Below, one piece after another: positions 1 through 9,724 of a stretch of 64,000 nucleotides of DNA (the stretch's first letter is position 1; each line of letters begins with the position of its first letter). The notes beneath the pieces are model-generated. The model was not told where the DNA came from and made no database searches. It saw nothing but the letters and a program-made list of their open reading frames with translations. This DNA comes from Aggregatilinea lenta (GTDB taxonomy: Bacteria > Chloroflexota > Anaerolineae > Aggregatilineales > Aggregatilineaceae): NCBI RefSeq assembly GCF_003569045.1, contig NZ_BFCB01000003.1, positions 2,728,001-2,792,000 of the forward strand. The letters are read 5' to 3'. The position numbers were made by a program, and so were the translations under genes.

Positions 1-19
1 GGCCCACCCAACGCGGTAA

Positions 20-56
20 ACAAAAAACCACCCCTGGCGTGATGCCGGGGGTGGTG
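20..56 (-). terminator. Rho-independent terminator of the first minus-strand gene
   Basis: A GC-rich inverted repeat (CCACCCC and GGGGTGG arms, about 29-54) lies 25 bases past the stop of the minus-strand gene at 81-767. Read on the minus strand it is followed by a T-rich tail (TTTTTTGTTT), the usual intrinsic terminator form. Bases 1-19 show nothing else. Confidence 0.75.
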
Positions 57-80
57 TGTTTCAGTGAATTGTGGGCAAGA

Positions 81-767
81 TTACGTGAGGTCGGGCGGAA
101 TGTGCGGGACGGTGTCGCCACCCACGTCCGATAGATCCACGAGGCGCATCGAGGGCTGCGTCATATCCGCTGCGCCCGTCGATTCGGTCCAGGTGGCGAG
201 CAGCCGCCAGCAGGGCGGCCCCTCCGTGTGCGAGCGCGGCACGAACGCGCGCGGCTGATCGCGCAAGCCGGACAGGTCTGCGGGCCAGCCATGCGCCGTC
301 TGCCGGAAGTAGTACAGCCGGAAGATACGTGTGCCATCGGTGACGGCATAGGCGGCCTCGTGATCCTGGCTGCGCACATAAGCACCTGTGCTTTGCAGCA
401 TCGCGGTGTCCAGGTAGGCCGCGTCGAGTGCGAGCGTCTCGGTGGGGAAGACGAAACACGCGGGGCGGTCGCCGTCGCAAAGCGCGGTCCGCGAGCGATA
501 GACGGGCAGCACGTGCCCGTGCTGCACGACCGGCAGGTACTTTGAAGGCAGGGAGCCGGGGATCAGCGCAACATCGGTGCTTTCGCTTTGCCGCCACTCG
601 CGCGCCTTGTGGAATCCCCCGGCACTGGCCTCGATCACCTGATAGATGCGGTCCTGCGCCAGGAACAGCGCATTTTTCGGCAGGCGCGCGGTGTCAACTT
701 CTGGTAGACTGGCGATATATGCTCTCGCAACCGGGTCAAACACAATGCCCACCCTTTTCTTGATCAA
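81..767 (-). CDS. Hypothetical protein, about 228 aa
   Basis: I do not recognise this family. The protein is soluble-looking, with no signal peptide or membrane segment, and is mixed in composition with several aromatic and Cys residues. It reads as genuine coding sequence and ends just before a good terminator. The start is uncertain: the longest frame uses a TTG at 767, but a GTG at 743 has an AGGGTGGG-like ribosome site five bases upstream and would remove eight residues. It is divergent from the lipoprotein gene that begins at 877, so the roughly 110 bases between them should hold both promoters; I could not pick out clear -35/-10 boxes there. Confidence 0.6.
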   Translation of the reverse strand: MIKKRVGIVFDPVARAYIASLPEVDTARLPKNALFLAQDRIYQVIEASAGGFHKAREWRQSESTDVALIPGSLPSKYLPVVQHGHVLPVYRSRTALCDGDRPACFVFPTETLALDAAYLDTAMLQSTGAYVRSQDHEAAYAVTDGTRIFRLYYFRQTAHGWPADLSGLRDQPRAFVPRSHTEGPPCWRLLATWTESTGAADMTQPSMRLVDLSDVGGDTVPHIPPDLT

Positions 768-876
768 ACCAGCGCGTGTTGATTAATATGGTACAACAGC
801 TTGGGGCGTGCTGCGTTACGCGCGATCCTGCGGGTGACCTGTGTTCTCCCGCTCATTCGGTGATGAACAACTGACG

Positions 877-2502
877 ATGAAACGAAAAACCGTTTTACTC
901 CTGCTGATCCTCGCATTGGCAGCGGGACTGCTGGCCGCGTGTGACGACAAGGGCGGTTCGGGGTCCGGCGAGTACAGCGTGACCGTCAATGTGGACGGCA
1001 CGAACCGCGTGTACACCTACAGCCGCCAGATGTCGGTCGGGCAGTTCTTGCAGTCGATTGGCGTAACCGTCAACGACCTCGATCAGATCAATCCGCCGCT
1101 GTACACGCAGTTGGCGAACGGGATGCGTATCACCATCTCGCGCGTGGTGGAGCGCACCGAGTGTGAAGATCAGCCGGTGGCTCCTAACGTGATCGAGCAG
1201 AAGACGCACCAGCTCGCGCCTGGCGAGCGGCAGGTTATCCAGACCGGCGTCGAGGGCGTGGAGACGGTGTGTTACCGCATCGTCGAGCAGGACGGCCAGC
1301 AGATCGGGGAGCGGTCCGAATCCAGCCGCACACCGAAGGTGGCCACACGCGACGAGGTGATCGCGGTGGGTGTTGCGCCGCCGAACACGTCTGTACCGGT
1401 TGATGGGCGGTTGGCGTTCATCTCCGGCGGGCAGGCGATGATCATCGACAACAACACCAACCTGCTGCGCCCCATGACCAGCGGCGAACGGCTCGACAAG
1501 CGCGTGTTCGATTTGTCACCCGACGGCCTGCGTCTGGTGTACACCGTAAGCACCACCGACCCGAACGATCCCGAATTTTCCAACGAATTGTGGGCGGTGA
1601 TGAACACGGGGACCAGCGCGCCGGACCCGGTACAGCTCGTGCCGACGGACGTCATATACGCGCAGTGGGTGCCGGGGCGCGAAAACCCGGCGGTCAGCTA
1701 TTCGACCGCGTCTCCGGTGAATGATGTGCCGAACTGGCAGGCGTATAACGACTTGTACGTGATGGAGCTGGACCCCTCGACGGGTGAGACGGCGGCGGTG
1801 GACGACATCGTGTCGCAGAACAGCATCGGCGCGTATGCCTACTGGGGGCGGCGCTACCGCTGGTCGGAGGATGGCACGCAGGTCGCATGGGCGCTGGCGG
1901 ACAGCGTGGGGCTGGTCGACCTGGAGACGGGCGACTTTTTGACGCTGCTGACCTTCCCCGAATACGCGACGGCGCTGGTGAGCTACTGGGTGTGGGAGCC
2001 GACGCTCTCGTGGTCGGCGGATGGACACCTGATCACAACCATTCACGGCGCGCCCTATGGCTCCGAATCGCCGGAAGACAGCATCATCTTCGACACCGCT
2101 GTGACCGACCCGGCGGCGGGCCTACTGATCGCCCCGTTTCTCGAAGAGACGGGCATCTGGACCACGCCGACCTATTCACCGCCCACTACCGACGCGGTGG
2201 GCGACACGCACTATTCGATTGCGTACTTCAAGGCGCGCGATCCGCTCAACAGCCCCGGCGCGCAGTACGACCTGTGGATCGCGGACGCGGACGGCAGCAA
2301 CGCGCGATTGCTGTTCCCCGGTCCCAGTCGTGCCGGGCTGCGTCCTGATCCGGAGGACGGCATCGCATGGAGTCCTACGGGCCGCCAGATTGCGGTCATT
2401 TACCAGAACAACCTGTGGATCGTGGACGTGCAGACCGGCGAAGGCACGCAGATCACGAGTGATGGACAGTCTTCCCGCCCCCGTTGGTCACGTGAGCCAT
2501 GA
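877..2502 (+). CDS. Lipoprotein with G5/DUF348-like N-terminus and beta-propeller
   Basis: The start is set at the ATG at 877 because it opens a lipoprotein signal: positive MKRK, a hydrophobic run, then the lipobox LLAAC, placing the lipidated Cys near residue 22. After a Gly/Ser linker come a ubiquitin-like DUF348-type stretch (about 35-90) and a G5-like stretch (about 95-150), a pair also seen in YabE/resuscitation-factor proteins. The remainder (about 180-540) has repeated motifs such as SPDGLRLVY and SPTGRQIAV typical of TolB/WD40-like propeller blades. Predicted role: an outer-face binding lipoprotein, ligand unknown. It overlaps the next gene by four bases (ATGA), so the two are probably co-translated. 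Confidence 0.7.
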   Translation: MKRKTVLLLLILALAAGLLAACDDKGGSGSGEYSVTVNVDGTNRVYTYSRQMSVGQFLQSIGVTVNDLDQINPPLYTQLANGMRITISRVVERTECEDQPVAPNVIEQKTHQLAPGERQVIQTGVEGVETVCYRIVEQDGQQIGERSESSRTPKVATRDEVIAVGVAPPNTSVPVDGRLAFISGGQAMIIDNNTNLLRPMTSGERLDKRVFDLSPDGLRLVYTVSTTDPNDPEFSNELWAVMNTGTSAPDPVQLVPTDVIYAQWVPGRENPAVSYSTASPVNDVPNWQAYNDLYVMELDPSTGETAAVDDIVSQNSIGAYAYWGRRYRWSEDGTQVAWALADSVGLVDLETGDFLTLLTFPEYATALVSYWVWEPTLSWSADGHLITTIHGAPYGSESPEDSIIFDTAVTDPAAGLLIAPFLEETGIWTTPTYSPPTTDAVGDTHYSIAYFKARDPLNSPGAQYDLWIADADGSNARLLFPGPSRAGLRPDPEDGIAWSPTGRQIAVIYQNNLWIVDVQTGEGTQITSDGQSSRPRWSREP

Positions 2503-5500
2503 AATTCAAAGCCTTCATTTTGATCGCCTGCGCCGTGCTGGTGCTGGGCAGCCTCGTTGCGGCTGCCTCCGCTCAGCAGCAGCACGCCATCGAGACGCGC
2601 GGCTGGGTCAATGCCGCCGAGACATCCGATCTTCCGGTCCGGCTGCCACTGGCGGGCGTGAACGTCGAGCTGCGGCAGTACGGCGCGGACGAACTCAACG
2701 ACCAGCTTGACAAAATCGAGCAGGCCGGGTTTACGTGGGTTCGGCAACCGTTCCTGTGGCAGGATATCGAGCCGGAGCAGGGGCAGTTCGAGTGGGAAGC
2801 GTACGATGCGCTGGTGGAAGCGGTCGCGGCGCATCCCCGTTTACAGATCGTCACGGTGCTCGACGGCACGCCTGCCTGGGCGCGGCACGAGCTGGCCCCC
2901 GATCACCCTTATGCGCCGCCCGCCAGCGTGAGCCAGTACGCAGACTTTGCGCGGGCCGTCGCGGAGCGGTACGGCGGCACGATCACACAGTACCAGATCT
3001 GGGACGAGCCGAACATCACCTCGCATTGGGGCAACCTGGACGTGCGCCCGGCGCTGTACGTCGCCATGCTGCGCGAAGCGTACGGCGCGATTCACGGCGC
3101 GGACGAAGACGCGCAGGTGATCGCCGCCGCGCTCGCCCCGACGGTCGAGACGGGGCCGCGTAACCTGAGCGATGTGCTGTATCTGCGCGCGATGTACGAA
3201 CTCGACGCGGGGCCGTACTTCGACGCGGCAGCGGGCAAACCGTACGGCTTCGACAGCGGGCCGGACGACCGGCGCGTGGACGAGGACGTGCTCAACTTCT
3301 CGCGGTTGATCTTGCTGCGTGAGCAGATGGTCAGCCACGGCGACGGCACGAAGCCGCTGTGGGGCAGTAATTTCGGCTGGAACGCGCTGCCGGAGGGATG
3401 GAGCGGCCCGCCGTCGATCTGGGGCAGCGCGACAGCGGATCAGCAGTTGCAGTACACGCGCGATGCTTACGCCCGCGCGTTGCGCGAATGGCCGTGGGCG
3501 AGGGGGCTGATCTTGCAGCACTGGGACCCAGCCGCGCCGGACGACGATCCGGTGCAGGGCTTCGCCGTCGCGCCGCAGATCGACCGCTGGACGGAGGCGG
3601 GTGTGCCCCCCGATCCGCAGGCGCTGATCCCGGGCCTACACGCGGTGCAGAACCCGTACACGACCTATTCCGAGAACTGGCAGTTCAGCGACCTGGGCGC
3701 GGACGCGACGATCCCCGATCCCGACGCGGTGACGCCGGAAACCGAAAACACGATCACCCTGACGTTCGAGGGCGACAGTCTGGCGATCCCGGTGCACCGG
3801 GACGATTACATGGCGTACCTGTTCGTGACGGTGGATGGTGAGCCGGCCAACGCACTGCCGCACGACCGGGACGGAAACGCCTTTCTGCTGCTGACTTCGC
3901 CGGAGCGCGCGCCGGAAACGGATCTCGTGACCGTGGCGGATGGGCTGCCCTTCGGCGTGCACACGGCCACGATCATCCAGCGGCCCTATAACGGGGACGA
4001 CCGCTGGCCGATTGCCGGATACGCGGTGGGATCGTCGCCTGATACGCACACGTACAACGTGTGGCTGATCGTGGCAGGAATCGTCGGCGGGCTGGCGCTG
4101 CTGGTCGGGCTTGTGACGGCGGCGCGGCTGCCGTGGCGGCGGGTGCGTCCGCCTGCGCCGGAAACGTTGCGGCGCAGCCTGGAATGGCTGCTGGGCCTGT
4201 TCGTCTCGTTCGTGGCGCTGGTGGGCCTGCTGCTGACGCTCAACGACGCCGTGCCTTCGCTGCTGCGGCGCGATCCGCCCGCGCTGATCTTGACGCTGAT
4301 CACGGCAGGCATTGCGTCGCTGTCGCCCTGGTTCGTGGTGACGCTGGCGGCGCTGGTCATCCTGTTCGTGCTGATTTTCAACCGCCCGGTGCTGGGCGCG
4401 ATGCTGGTAATCTTCTGGTCGGCGTTTTTCCTGTCCAAGCTGGACCTGCTGTTCCGCGCGTTCGCCACGGTCGAAGTGTATCTTGTGATCACGGCGCTGG
4501 CGGTTGTCGCACGGCTGGTTGTCGAGTGGGCGAAAGCGCGGCAGGCCGGGCGCGTAGCACGCATTTTGCCCCGGCTGACGGCGCTGGATTGGCTCGCACT
4601 AGCGTGGTTGGTACTGGGCGCGATCTCGCTGGCCTGGGCGGCACAGCGCAGCCCGGCGGTGCACTACTTCCGCGTGATCATGCTGGAGCCGGTCGTGTTT
4701 TACGCTGTTCTGCGCCTGATGCGGCTGGAGCACCGTGACCTGTTCTGGCTGTCCGACGCGATGGTGTTCACCGGGCTGGCGGTGGCGGTGGTGGGGCTGT
4801 ACCTCTATGTCACCGGGCAGTCGGTGGTCGAGGCGGAGCAAGGCACGCGCCGCCTGATCGGGGTCTACGGCTCGCCCAACGGGGTCGGGCTGTACCTGGG
4901 GCGCTGCCTGCCGTTCGCGGCAGCCTATGCCGTGCTGCCGACGACCCTCTGGCGGCGCGCGTTCGGGGCGGGGAGCACGACGATCATGCTGCTGGCGGTG
5001 CTGCTCAGTCAGAGCCGGGGCGCGATCCTGCTGGGGCTGCCTGCCGCTGCTGCGGCGATGATCCTACTGTGGCAGGGACGTCGTGCGCTGCTGCCGCTGG
5101 CCGGGTTGGCCGTTGCCGCCGTCATCGCGCTGGTGCTGCTGTCGCTGGCGCTGCCGCGGCTGGGTGACCTGACCGGGGACACGGCCTTTTTCCGCACGCG
5201 GTTGTGGTTCAGCTCACTGAATCTGGTCCGCGAGAATCCCATCACCGGGGCCGGGCTGGACCAGTTCCTATACCAGTACCGCAGCCGCTACCTGCTGGCG
5301 GAGGCGTGGCAGGAGCCGAATTTGTCCGTGCCGCATAATATTTTGCTGAACTACTGGGTGAATCTGGGCGTCGTGGGCGTGCTGGCCGGAATCGCGTTCC
5401 AGGCGGCGTTTTGGCGCGGGATCGTGCGTCTGCGGCGGTACGTGACCGATCCGGCGCTGCTGGCGCTGGTGTTGGGGCTGGCGGGCAGCATGGCGGATAT

Positions 5501-5627
5501 GCTGGGGCACGGCTTGGTGGATGTGGGTTACTTCTCGATCAACTTGGCGTTCGTGTTTTTCCTGCTGCTGGCGCTGCTCCCGCACGCCCGGCAGTACGCA
5601 CGTCCGGTTGACCCCGCCGATGAGTGA
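2499..5627 (+). CDS. Glycoside hydrolase-like domain fused to O-antigen ligase-like membrane domain
   Basis: This 1042-residue protein begins with a Sec signal (1-26). Residues about 45-375 resemble the (beta/alpha)8 fold of clan A glycosidases such as GH39/GH5: TWVRQPFLWQDIEP near 79-92, TPAW near 124, and IWDEPN at 167-172, where Glu170 fits the acid/base. At the strand where the nucleophile Glu normally sits (WxxEFGW) the sequence is WGSNFGW, with Asn at 291. A beta-rich linker follows (about 400-520). Then come about a dozen membrane segments (from about 535) with O-antigen ligase/Wzy_C features: SQSRGA near 830, and PHNILLNYW near 945 with the conserved His. Likely an envelope polysaccharide polymerase or ligase with an extracytoplasmic sugar-binding domain. 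Domain families are inferred from motifs only. Confidence 0.7.
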   Translation: MKFKAFILIACAVLVLGSLVAAASAQQQHAIETRGWVNAAETSDLPVRLPLAGVNVELRQYGADELNDQLDKIEQAGFTWVRQPFLWQDIEPEQGQFEWEAYDALVEAVAAHPRLQIVTVLDGTPAWARHELAPDHPYAPPASVSQYADFARAVAERYGGTITQYQIWDEPNITSHWGNLDVRPALYVAMLREAYGAIHGADEDAQVIAAALAPTVETGPRNLSDVLYLRAMYELDAGPYFDAAAGKPYGFDSGPDDRRVDEDVLNFSRLILLREQMVSHGDGTKPLWGSNFGWNALPEGWSGPPSIWGSATADQQLQYTRDAYARALREWPWARGLILQHWDPAAPDDDPVQGFAVAPQIDRWTEAGVPPDPQALIPGLHAVQNPYTTYSENWQFSDLGADATIPDPDAVTPETENTITLTFEGDSLAIPVHRDDYMAYLFVTVDGEPANALPHDRDGNAFLLLTSPERAPETDLVTVADGLPFGVHTATIIQRPYNGDDRWPIAGYAVGSSPDTHTYNVWLIVAGIVGGLALLVGLVTAARLPWRRVRPPAPETLRRSLEWLLGLFVSFVALVGLLLTLNDAVPSLLRRDPPALILTLITAGIASLSPWFVVTLAALVILFVLIFNRPVLGAMLVIFWSAFFLSKLDLLFRAFATVEVYLVITALAVVARLVVEWAKARQAGRVARILPRLTALDWLALAWLVLGAISLAWAAQRSPAVHYFRVIMLEPVVFYAVLRLMRLEHRDLFWLSDAMVFTGLAVAVVGLYLYVTGQSVVEAEQGTRRLIGVYGSPNGVGLYLGRCLPFAAAYAVLPTTLWRRAFGAGSTTIMLLAVLLSQSRGAILLGLPAAAAAMILLWQGRRALLPLAGLAVAAVIALVLLSLALPRLGDLTGDTAFFRTRLWFSSLNLVRENPITGAGLDQFLYQYRSRYLLAEAWQEPNLSVPHNILLNYWVNLGVVGVLAGIAFQAAFWRGIVRLRRYVTDPALLALVLGLAGSMADMLGHGLVDVGYFSINLAFVFFLLLALLPHARQYARPVDPADE

Positions 5628-5669
5628 TGGTGTAATGCAGTCACGTGTAATCAGCCAGGGGAGGACACC

Positions 5670-6215
5670 ATGCAGGCAACCGTAAACGATGTCGTGGTGG
5701 TGCTGGCACAGGGGGACATCACCGATCTGGAGGTGGACGCCATCGTCAACGCGGCCAACTCCGAGCTGATCCTGGGCGCGGGCGTCGCGGGCGCGATCCG
5801 CCGCAAGGGTGGGCCAAGCATCCAGGCGGAGTGCCTCGCCATTGGTTATTGTGAAGTGGGCAGTGCCGTGATCACGGGTGGCGGCAACCTGAAGGCGCGC
5901 CACGTGATCCACGCGGTCGGGCCGCGCATGGGCGAGGGCAGTGAGCCAGGCAAGCTCGCCAGCGCCGTGCGTACCAGCCTCGACTTGGCCGAAGAGAACA
6001 GCCTGCACAGCATCGCGTTCCCCGCCATCTCGACCGGCATCTTCGGTTACCCTCTCGAAGCTTGCGCGGAAGTCATGCTGCGCGTCATCCTCGACTACAC
6101 CTACGAAGACCTGGAAAGTCTGGAGCAGGTGATCGTGTGCCTCTACGACGATCGCGCGTTCGGCATTTTTGAAGCCACATTCCAGCAGAAGTTGGAAGAA
6201 ATCGAATCGGAGTAA
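5670..6215 (+). CDS. Macrodomain protein (ADP-ribose-binding, putative deacylase or hydrolase)
   Basis: The 181-residue protein is a stand-alone macrodomain. The opening GDIT(D) at about 15-18, AIVNAANS (about 25-32), the glycine-rich GAGVAGAI and the later AISTGIFGYP (about 118-127) are the ADP-ribose-binding loops. Family members bind ADP-ribose and many hydrolyse O-acetyl-ADP-ribose or remove ADP-ribose from proteins. An AGGGGAGG-type ribosome site precedes the ATG. It sits between two polysaccharide genes but has no obvious link to them, and no ADP-ribosyltransferase or sirtuin is visible nearby. Confidence 0.88.
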   Translation: MQATVNDVVVVLAQGDITDLEVDAIVNAANSELILGAGVAGAIRRKGGPSIQAECLAIGYCEVGSAVITGGGNLKARHVIHAVGPRMGEGSEPGKLASAVRTSLDLAEENSLHSIAFPAISTGIFGYPLEACAEVMLRVILDYTYEDLESLEQVIVCLYDDRAFGIFEATFQQKLEEIESE

Positions 6216-6242
6216 TCGCCTGCTTTCCGCCTGTTTCAGGCG

Positions 6243-6271
6243 TTGGCGTGCGCTGCAAGTACTGTTACACT
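6243..6271 (+). promoter_or_regulatory. Candidate sigma-70 promoter for the SDR gene
   Basis: TTGGCG (6243-6248), a 17-base spacer and TACACT (6266-6271) lie 47 bases upstream of the ATG at 6318. The geometry matches other candidate promoters in this window (27048, 31736, 16959). Confidence 0.45.
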
Positions 6272-6317
6272 CCTTCTGAACTCATTCGCTACTCACCAAT
6301 CACGGACGAGAGATGCT

Positions 6318-7252
<935 letters not shown>

Positions 7253-7253
<1 letters not shown>

Positions 7254-8764
7254 TGGTCCGCGCCGCCCGCCACGGCTTCGACGCCCGTAAGGCGGCGTGG
7301 CTCGCGCTGGCGCTGCTAGTCGGGCTGGCAGCCGGCACGCTGCCGCTGCCGCTCGTCGTGGCCGTGCTGGGCGCGGCGGCGGTCGGTGTGGCGCTGGCGG
7401 TCGAGCCGGTGCTGGCGCTAGCGCTGATGCTCGGCATCGCGCCGCTGAAAACGCTGATCCAGACCGAGTCGCCGCTGTCGCTGCCGGTGGATGCCGGGCA
7501 GATCCTGTTTGCCGTGGCATTCGGCTTGTGGCTCGTCACACGCGTGCTCTACGATCACCGGCGGACGCTGCCCCGCACGCGCCTGTTCGTGCCGCTGGCG
7601 ATCATCATGCTCGGCTTCGCGCCGTCGCTGTTCGTGGCGCGCTCCGCCGGGGCGTGGGCCTCGGAGATGGTCAAGTGGGCCGAGATGGGACTGCTGGTGG
7701 CGATGGTGCTGGAGATGGGCGAGCAGGGCCGCTGGCGCTGGATCGCGTTCGCCGCCGTGCTGTCCGCCGCGCTGCAGGCGATCATCGGCATCTACGAGTA
7801 CGAGGGTGGCTCCGGCGCGCCGCACCTGTGGATTTCCAACTACATGCACTTCCGCGCGTTCGGCACGTTTGGCCAACCGAACCCGTTCAGCGCGTTTATG
7901 GGGCTGACCGCGCCGCTGGCGTTCGGGCTGGCGTGGGGTCACCTGACGCAGGCGTGGGCGCAGTCGCAGACGCGATCCCGCGAGCATGACGCGTGGCTGC
8001 GGCCCGGTTTGTTGGCGGGGATGTATGCCGCACTGGGGCTGCTCATCCTGGGTGGGCTGATCGTCGCCTGGGGGCGTGGGGCGTGGCTGGGATTTGGCGC
8101 GGCTGCGGGGGTAATGGTATTCTTTGCTCCGCGTCGCCGCCTGTATGCGGTCGTATTGCTGGCTGCCGCTGTGGTGCTGGGTGCCGGACTGTGGTTAATG
8201 CACCTTGTGCCGCCGTCGATTCAAGCGCGCGCTGACAACGCGGTGGACGAATTTGTCGGCTTTCGCGATGTGCGCGCGATGCCGGTCAGCGACGAGAATT
8301 TTGCCATTGTCGAGCGGCTGGCGCACTGGCAGGCCGCGCTGAACATGGCGCGGGCGCATCCCTGGCTCGGCGTCGGGCTGGGTAACTACGAAGCGGCCTA
8401 TAACGACTACCGGGTGCCAAGCTGGCCGCGTCCGCTGGGACACGCGCACAACGACTATCTCAACCTGCTGGCCGAAACGGGCATCGTCGGTTTGACGGCG
8501 TACCTGGCTGGCTGGGTTTTGATCGTGGTCTGGACCATTCGCGCGCTGCGCCAGCAGGACCCGGTACTGCGCGGTCTGGTGTTGGGATTGTTGGGCGTCT
8601 GGGCGCATCTGGCCGTCCACAGCGTGGTCGATAAGCTGTACGTGAATAACCTGTTTCTGCATATCGGTGTGATATTAGGACTGCTGGCGGTGGCCTGGAC
8701 GTACCGGGCGCCGTCGCCAGAGGGAGCACGCATTGCAATCGAAGATGGGACAGGGGAGTATTGA
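7253..8764 (+). CDS. O-antigen ligase/polymerase family membrane protein
   Basis: A 503-residue integral membrane protein with about 12 hydrophobic segments. The long periplasmic loop before the last segments carries HPWLGVGLGNY (about 367-377) and LGHAHNDYLNLLAETG (about 390-405), the Wzy_C signature with the conserved His. The family polymerises or ligates lipid-linked glycans on the outer face of the membrane. It overlaps the SDR gene by one base and is followed by the GtrA gene four bases after its stop. It is the second Wzy-type protein in this cluster, the other being fused to a hydrolase-like domain. Confidence 0.85.
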
Positions 8765-8768
8765 GCGG

Positions 8769-9332
8769 ATGAGCACACCGGCTCTACTGCCTATTCAACT
8801 GCTTAACCGGACCATTCTCAGCATCAGCCTGCGTTTTGGCCCAAAAGCGAAAGAAGTTGAGCGCTTCATTAAGTTTGCCATTGTTGGTGTTATCGGCGCG
8901 GTGGTAGACTTCGGGACACTGAACCTGCTGCAAGCGACGATTCTCCACCCCGATGCGCCGCACATTGACCTGAAGATCGGCCTTGCAACCGGGATCGCGT
9001 TTACGTCGGCAGTGGTCAGTAATTTCATCTGGAATCGCTACTGGACGTATCCAGACTCGCGACCGCAGCGGCTGCGCAACCAGATCGTGCAGTTCTTTAT
9101 CGTGAATGCGATTGGGCTGGCGTTCCGGTTGTGGTTTGTGCAGGCGGGTGTGGACCCGTTGGGCCACGCCGGGGTCGATGTGCTGCGGTCGCTGGGCGCA
9201 CTCTCCGGGACGGTCGAAGCGCCGCTGATGCGCCGCATCGGGACCAACTTCGCCCAGTTCATCGCGGTGTGGATCGTGATGTTCTGGAACTTCTTTGTGA
9301 ACCGCTACTGGACCTACAGCGACGTGGAGTGA
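8769..9332 (+). CDS. GtrA-like membrane protein (polyprenyl-phosphate sugar flippase family)
   Basis: The 187-residue product has four hydrophobic segments. It contains IKFAIVGVIGAVVDFG (about 34-49), FIWNRYWTY (about 83-91) and, near the C-terminus, FFVNRYWTYSD; the paired NRYWT(Y/F) motifs are typical of GtrA proteins, which are thought to flip undecaprenyl-phosphate-linked sugars. The ATG at 8769 is preferred, with GGGGAG 9-14 bases upstream, to an in-frame ATG at 8733 that would overlap the previous gene by 32 bases. The region between the two motifs is longer than in compact GtrA proteins. Confidence 0.8.
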   Translation: MSTPALLPIQLLNRTILSISLRFGPKAKEVERFIKFAIVGVIGAVVDFGTLNLLQATILHPDAPHIDLKIGLATGIAFTSAVVSNFIWNRYWTYPDSRPQRLRNQIVQFFIVNAIGLAFRLWFVQAGVDPLGHAGVDVLRSLGALSGTVEAPLMRRIGTNFAQFIAVWIVMFWNFFVNRYWTYSDVE

Positions 9333-9338
9333 GGGGCA

Positions 9339-9713
9339 ATGCCGGGACATATCTTGGTCGTGGACGACGATCCGCTGCTGTGCAGCCTGCTGGAGATGGC
9401 GTTGGGCCGCGAAGGCTACCAGACGCACGTCGTCTATTCGGGCCGGGCCGCGCTTGAGGCGCTGGATCACGAGCCGTTCGACCTGATCCTGCTGGATATC
9501 ATGATGTCCGATCTCAACGGATTCGACGTGATTCGCCAGCTTCGCTCATCGCCCACCCTTGCCACGATCCCCGTCATCTTCCTCACTGCCCGCGTGGATG
9601 CGATCAGCCAGCGGATTGGCATGGACGCGGGAGCGATCGAATACCTCACCAAGCCCATCACGCCGGACGATCTCATCGCCCGCGTGAAGGCGGCCCTCGC
9701 CGACCGCTCGTAA
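9339..9713 (+). CDS. Single-domain response regulator (CheY-like receiver)
   Basis: The 124 residues form one complete receiver domain: acidic pair Asp10/Asp11, phospho-acceptor Asp53 in LILLDIMM, Thr in FLTAR (about 83) and Lys105 in YLTKP. There is no output domain, so it must act through protein contacts. A GTGAGGGGCA ribosome site precedes the ATG. It sits inside the polysaccharide cluster between GtrA and a glycosyltransferase, which suggests control of exopolysaccharide synthesis. No cognate histidine kinase is next to it. Confidence 0.92.
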   Translation: MPGHILVVDDDPLLCSLLEMALGREGYQTHVVYSGRAALEALDHEPFDLILLDIMMSDLNGFDVIRQLRSSPTLATIPVIFLTARVDAISQRIGMDAGAIEYLTKPITPDDLIARVKAALADRS

Positions 9714-9724
9714 CCGGGCGGGCT

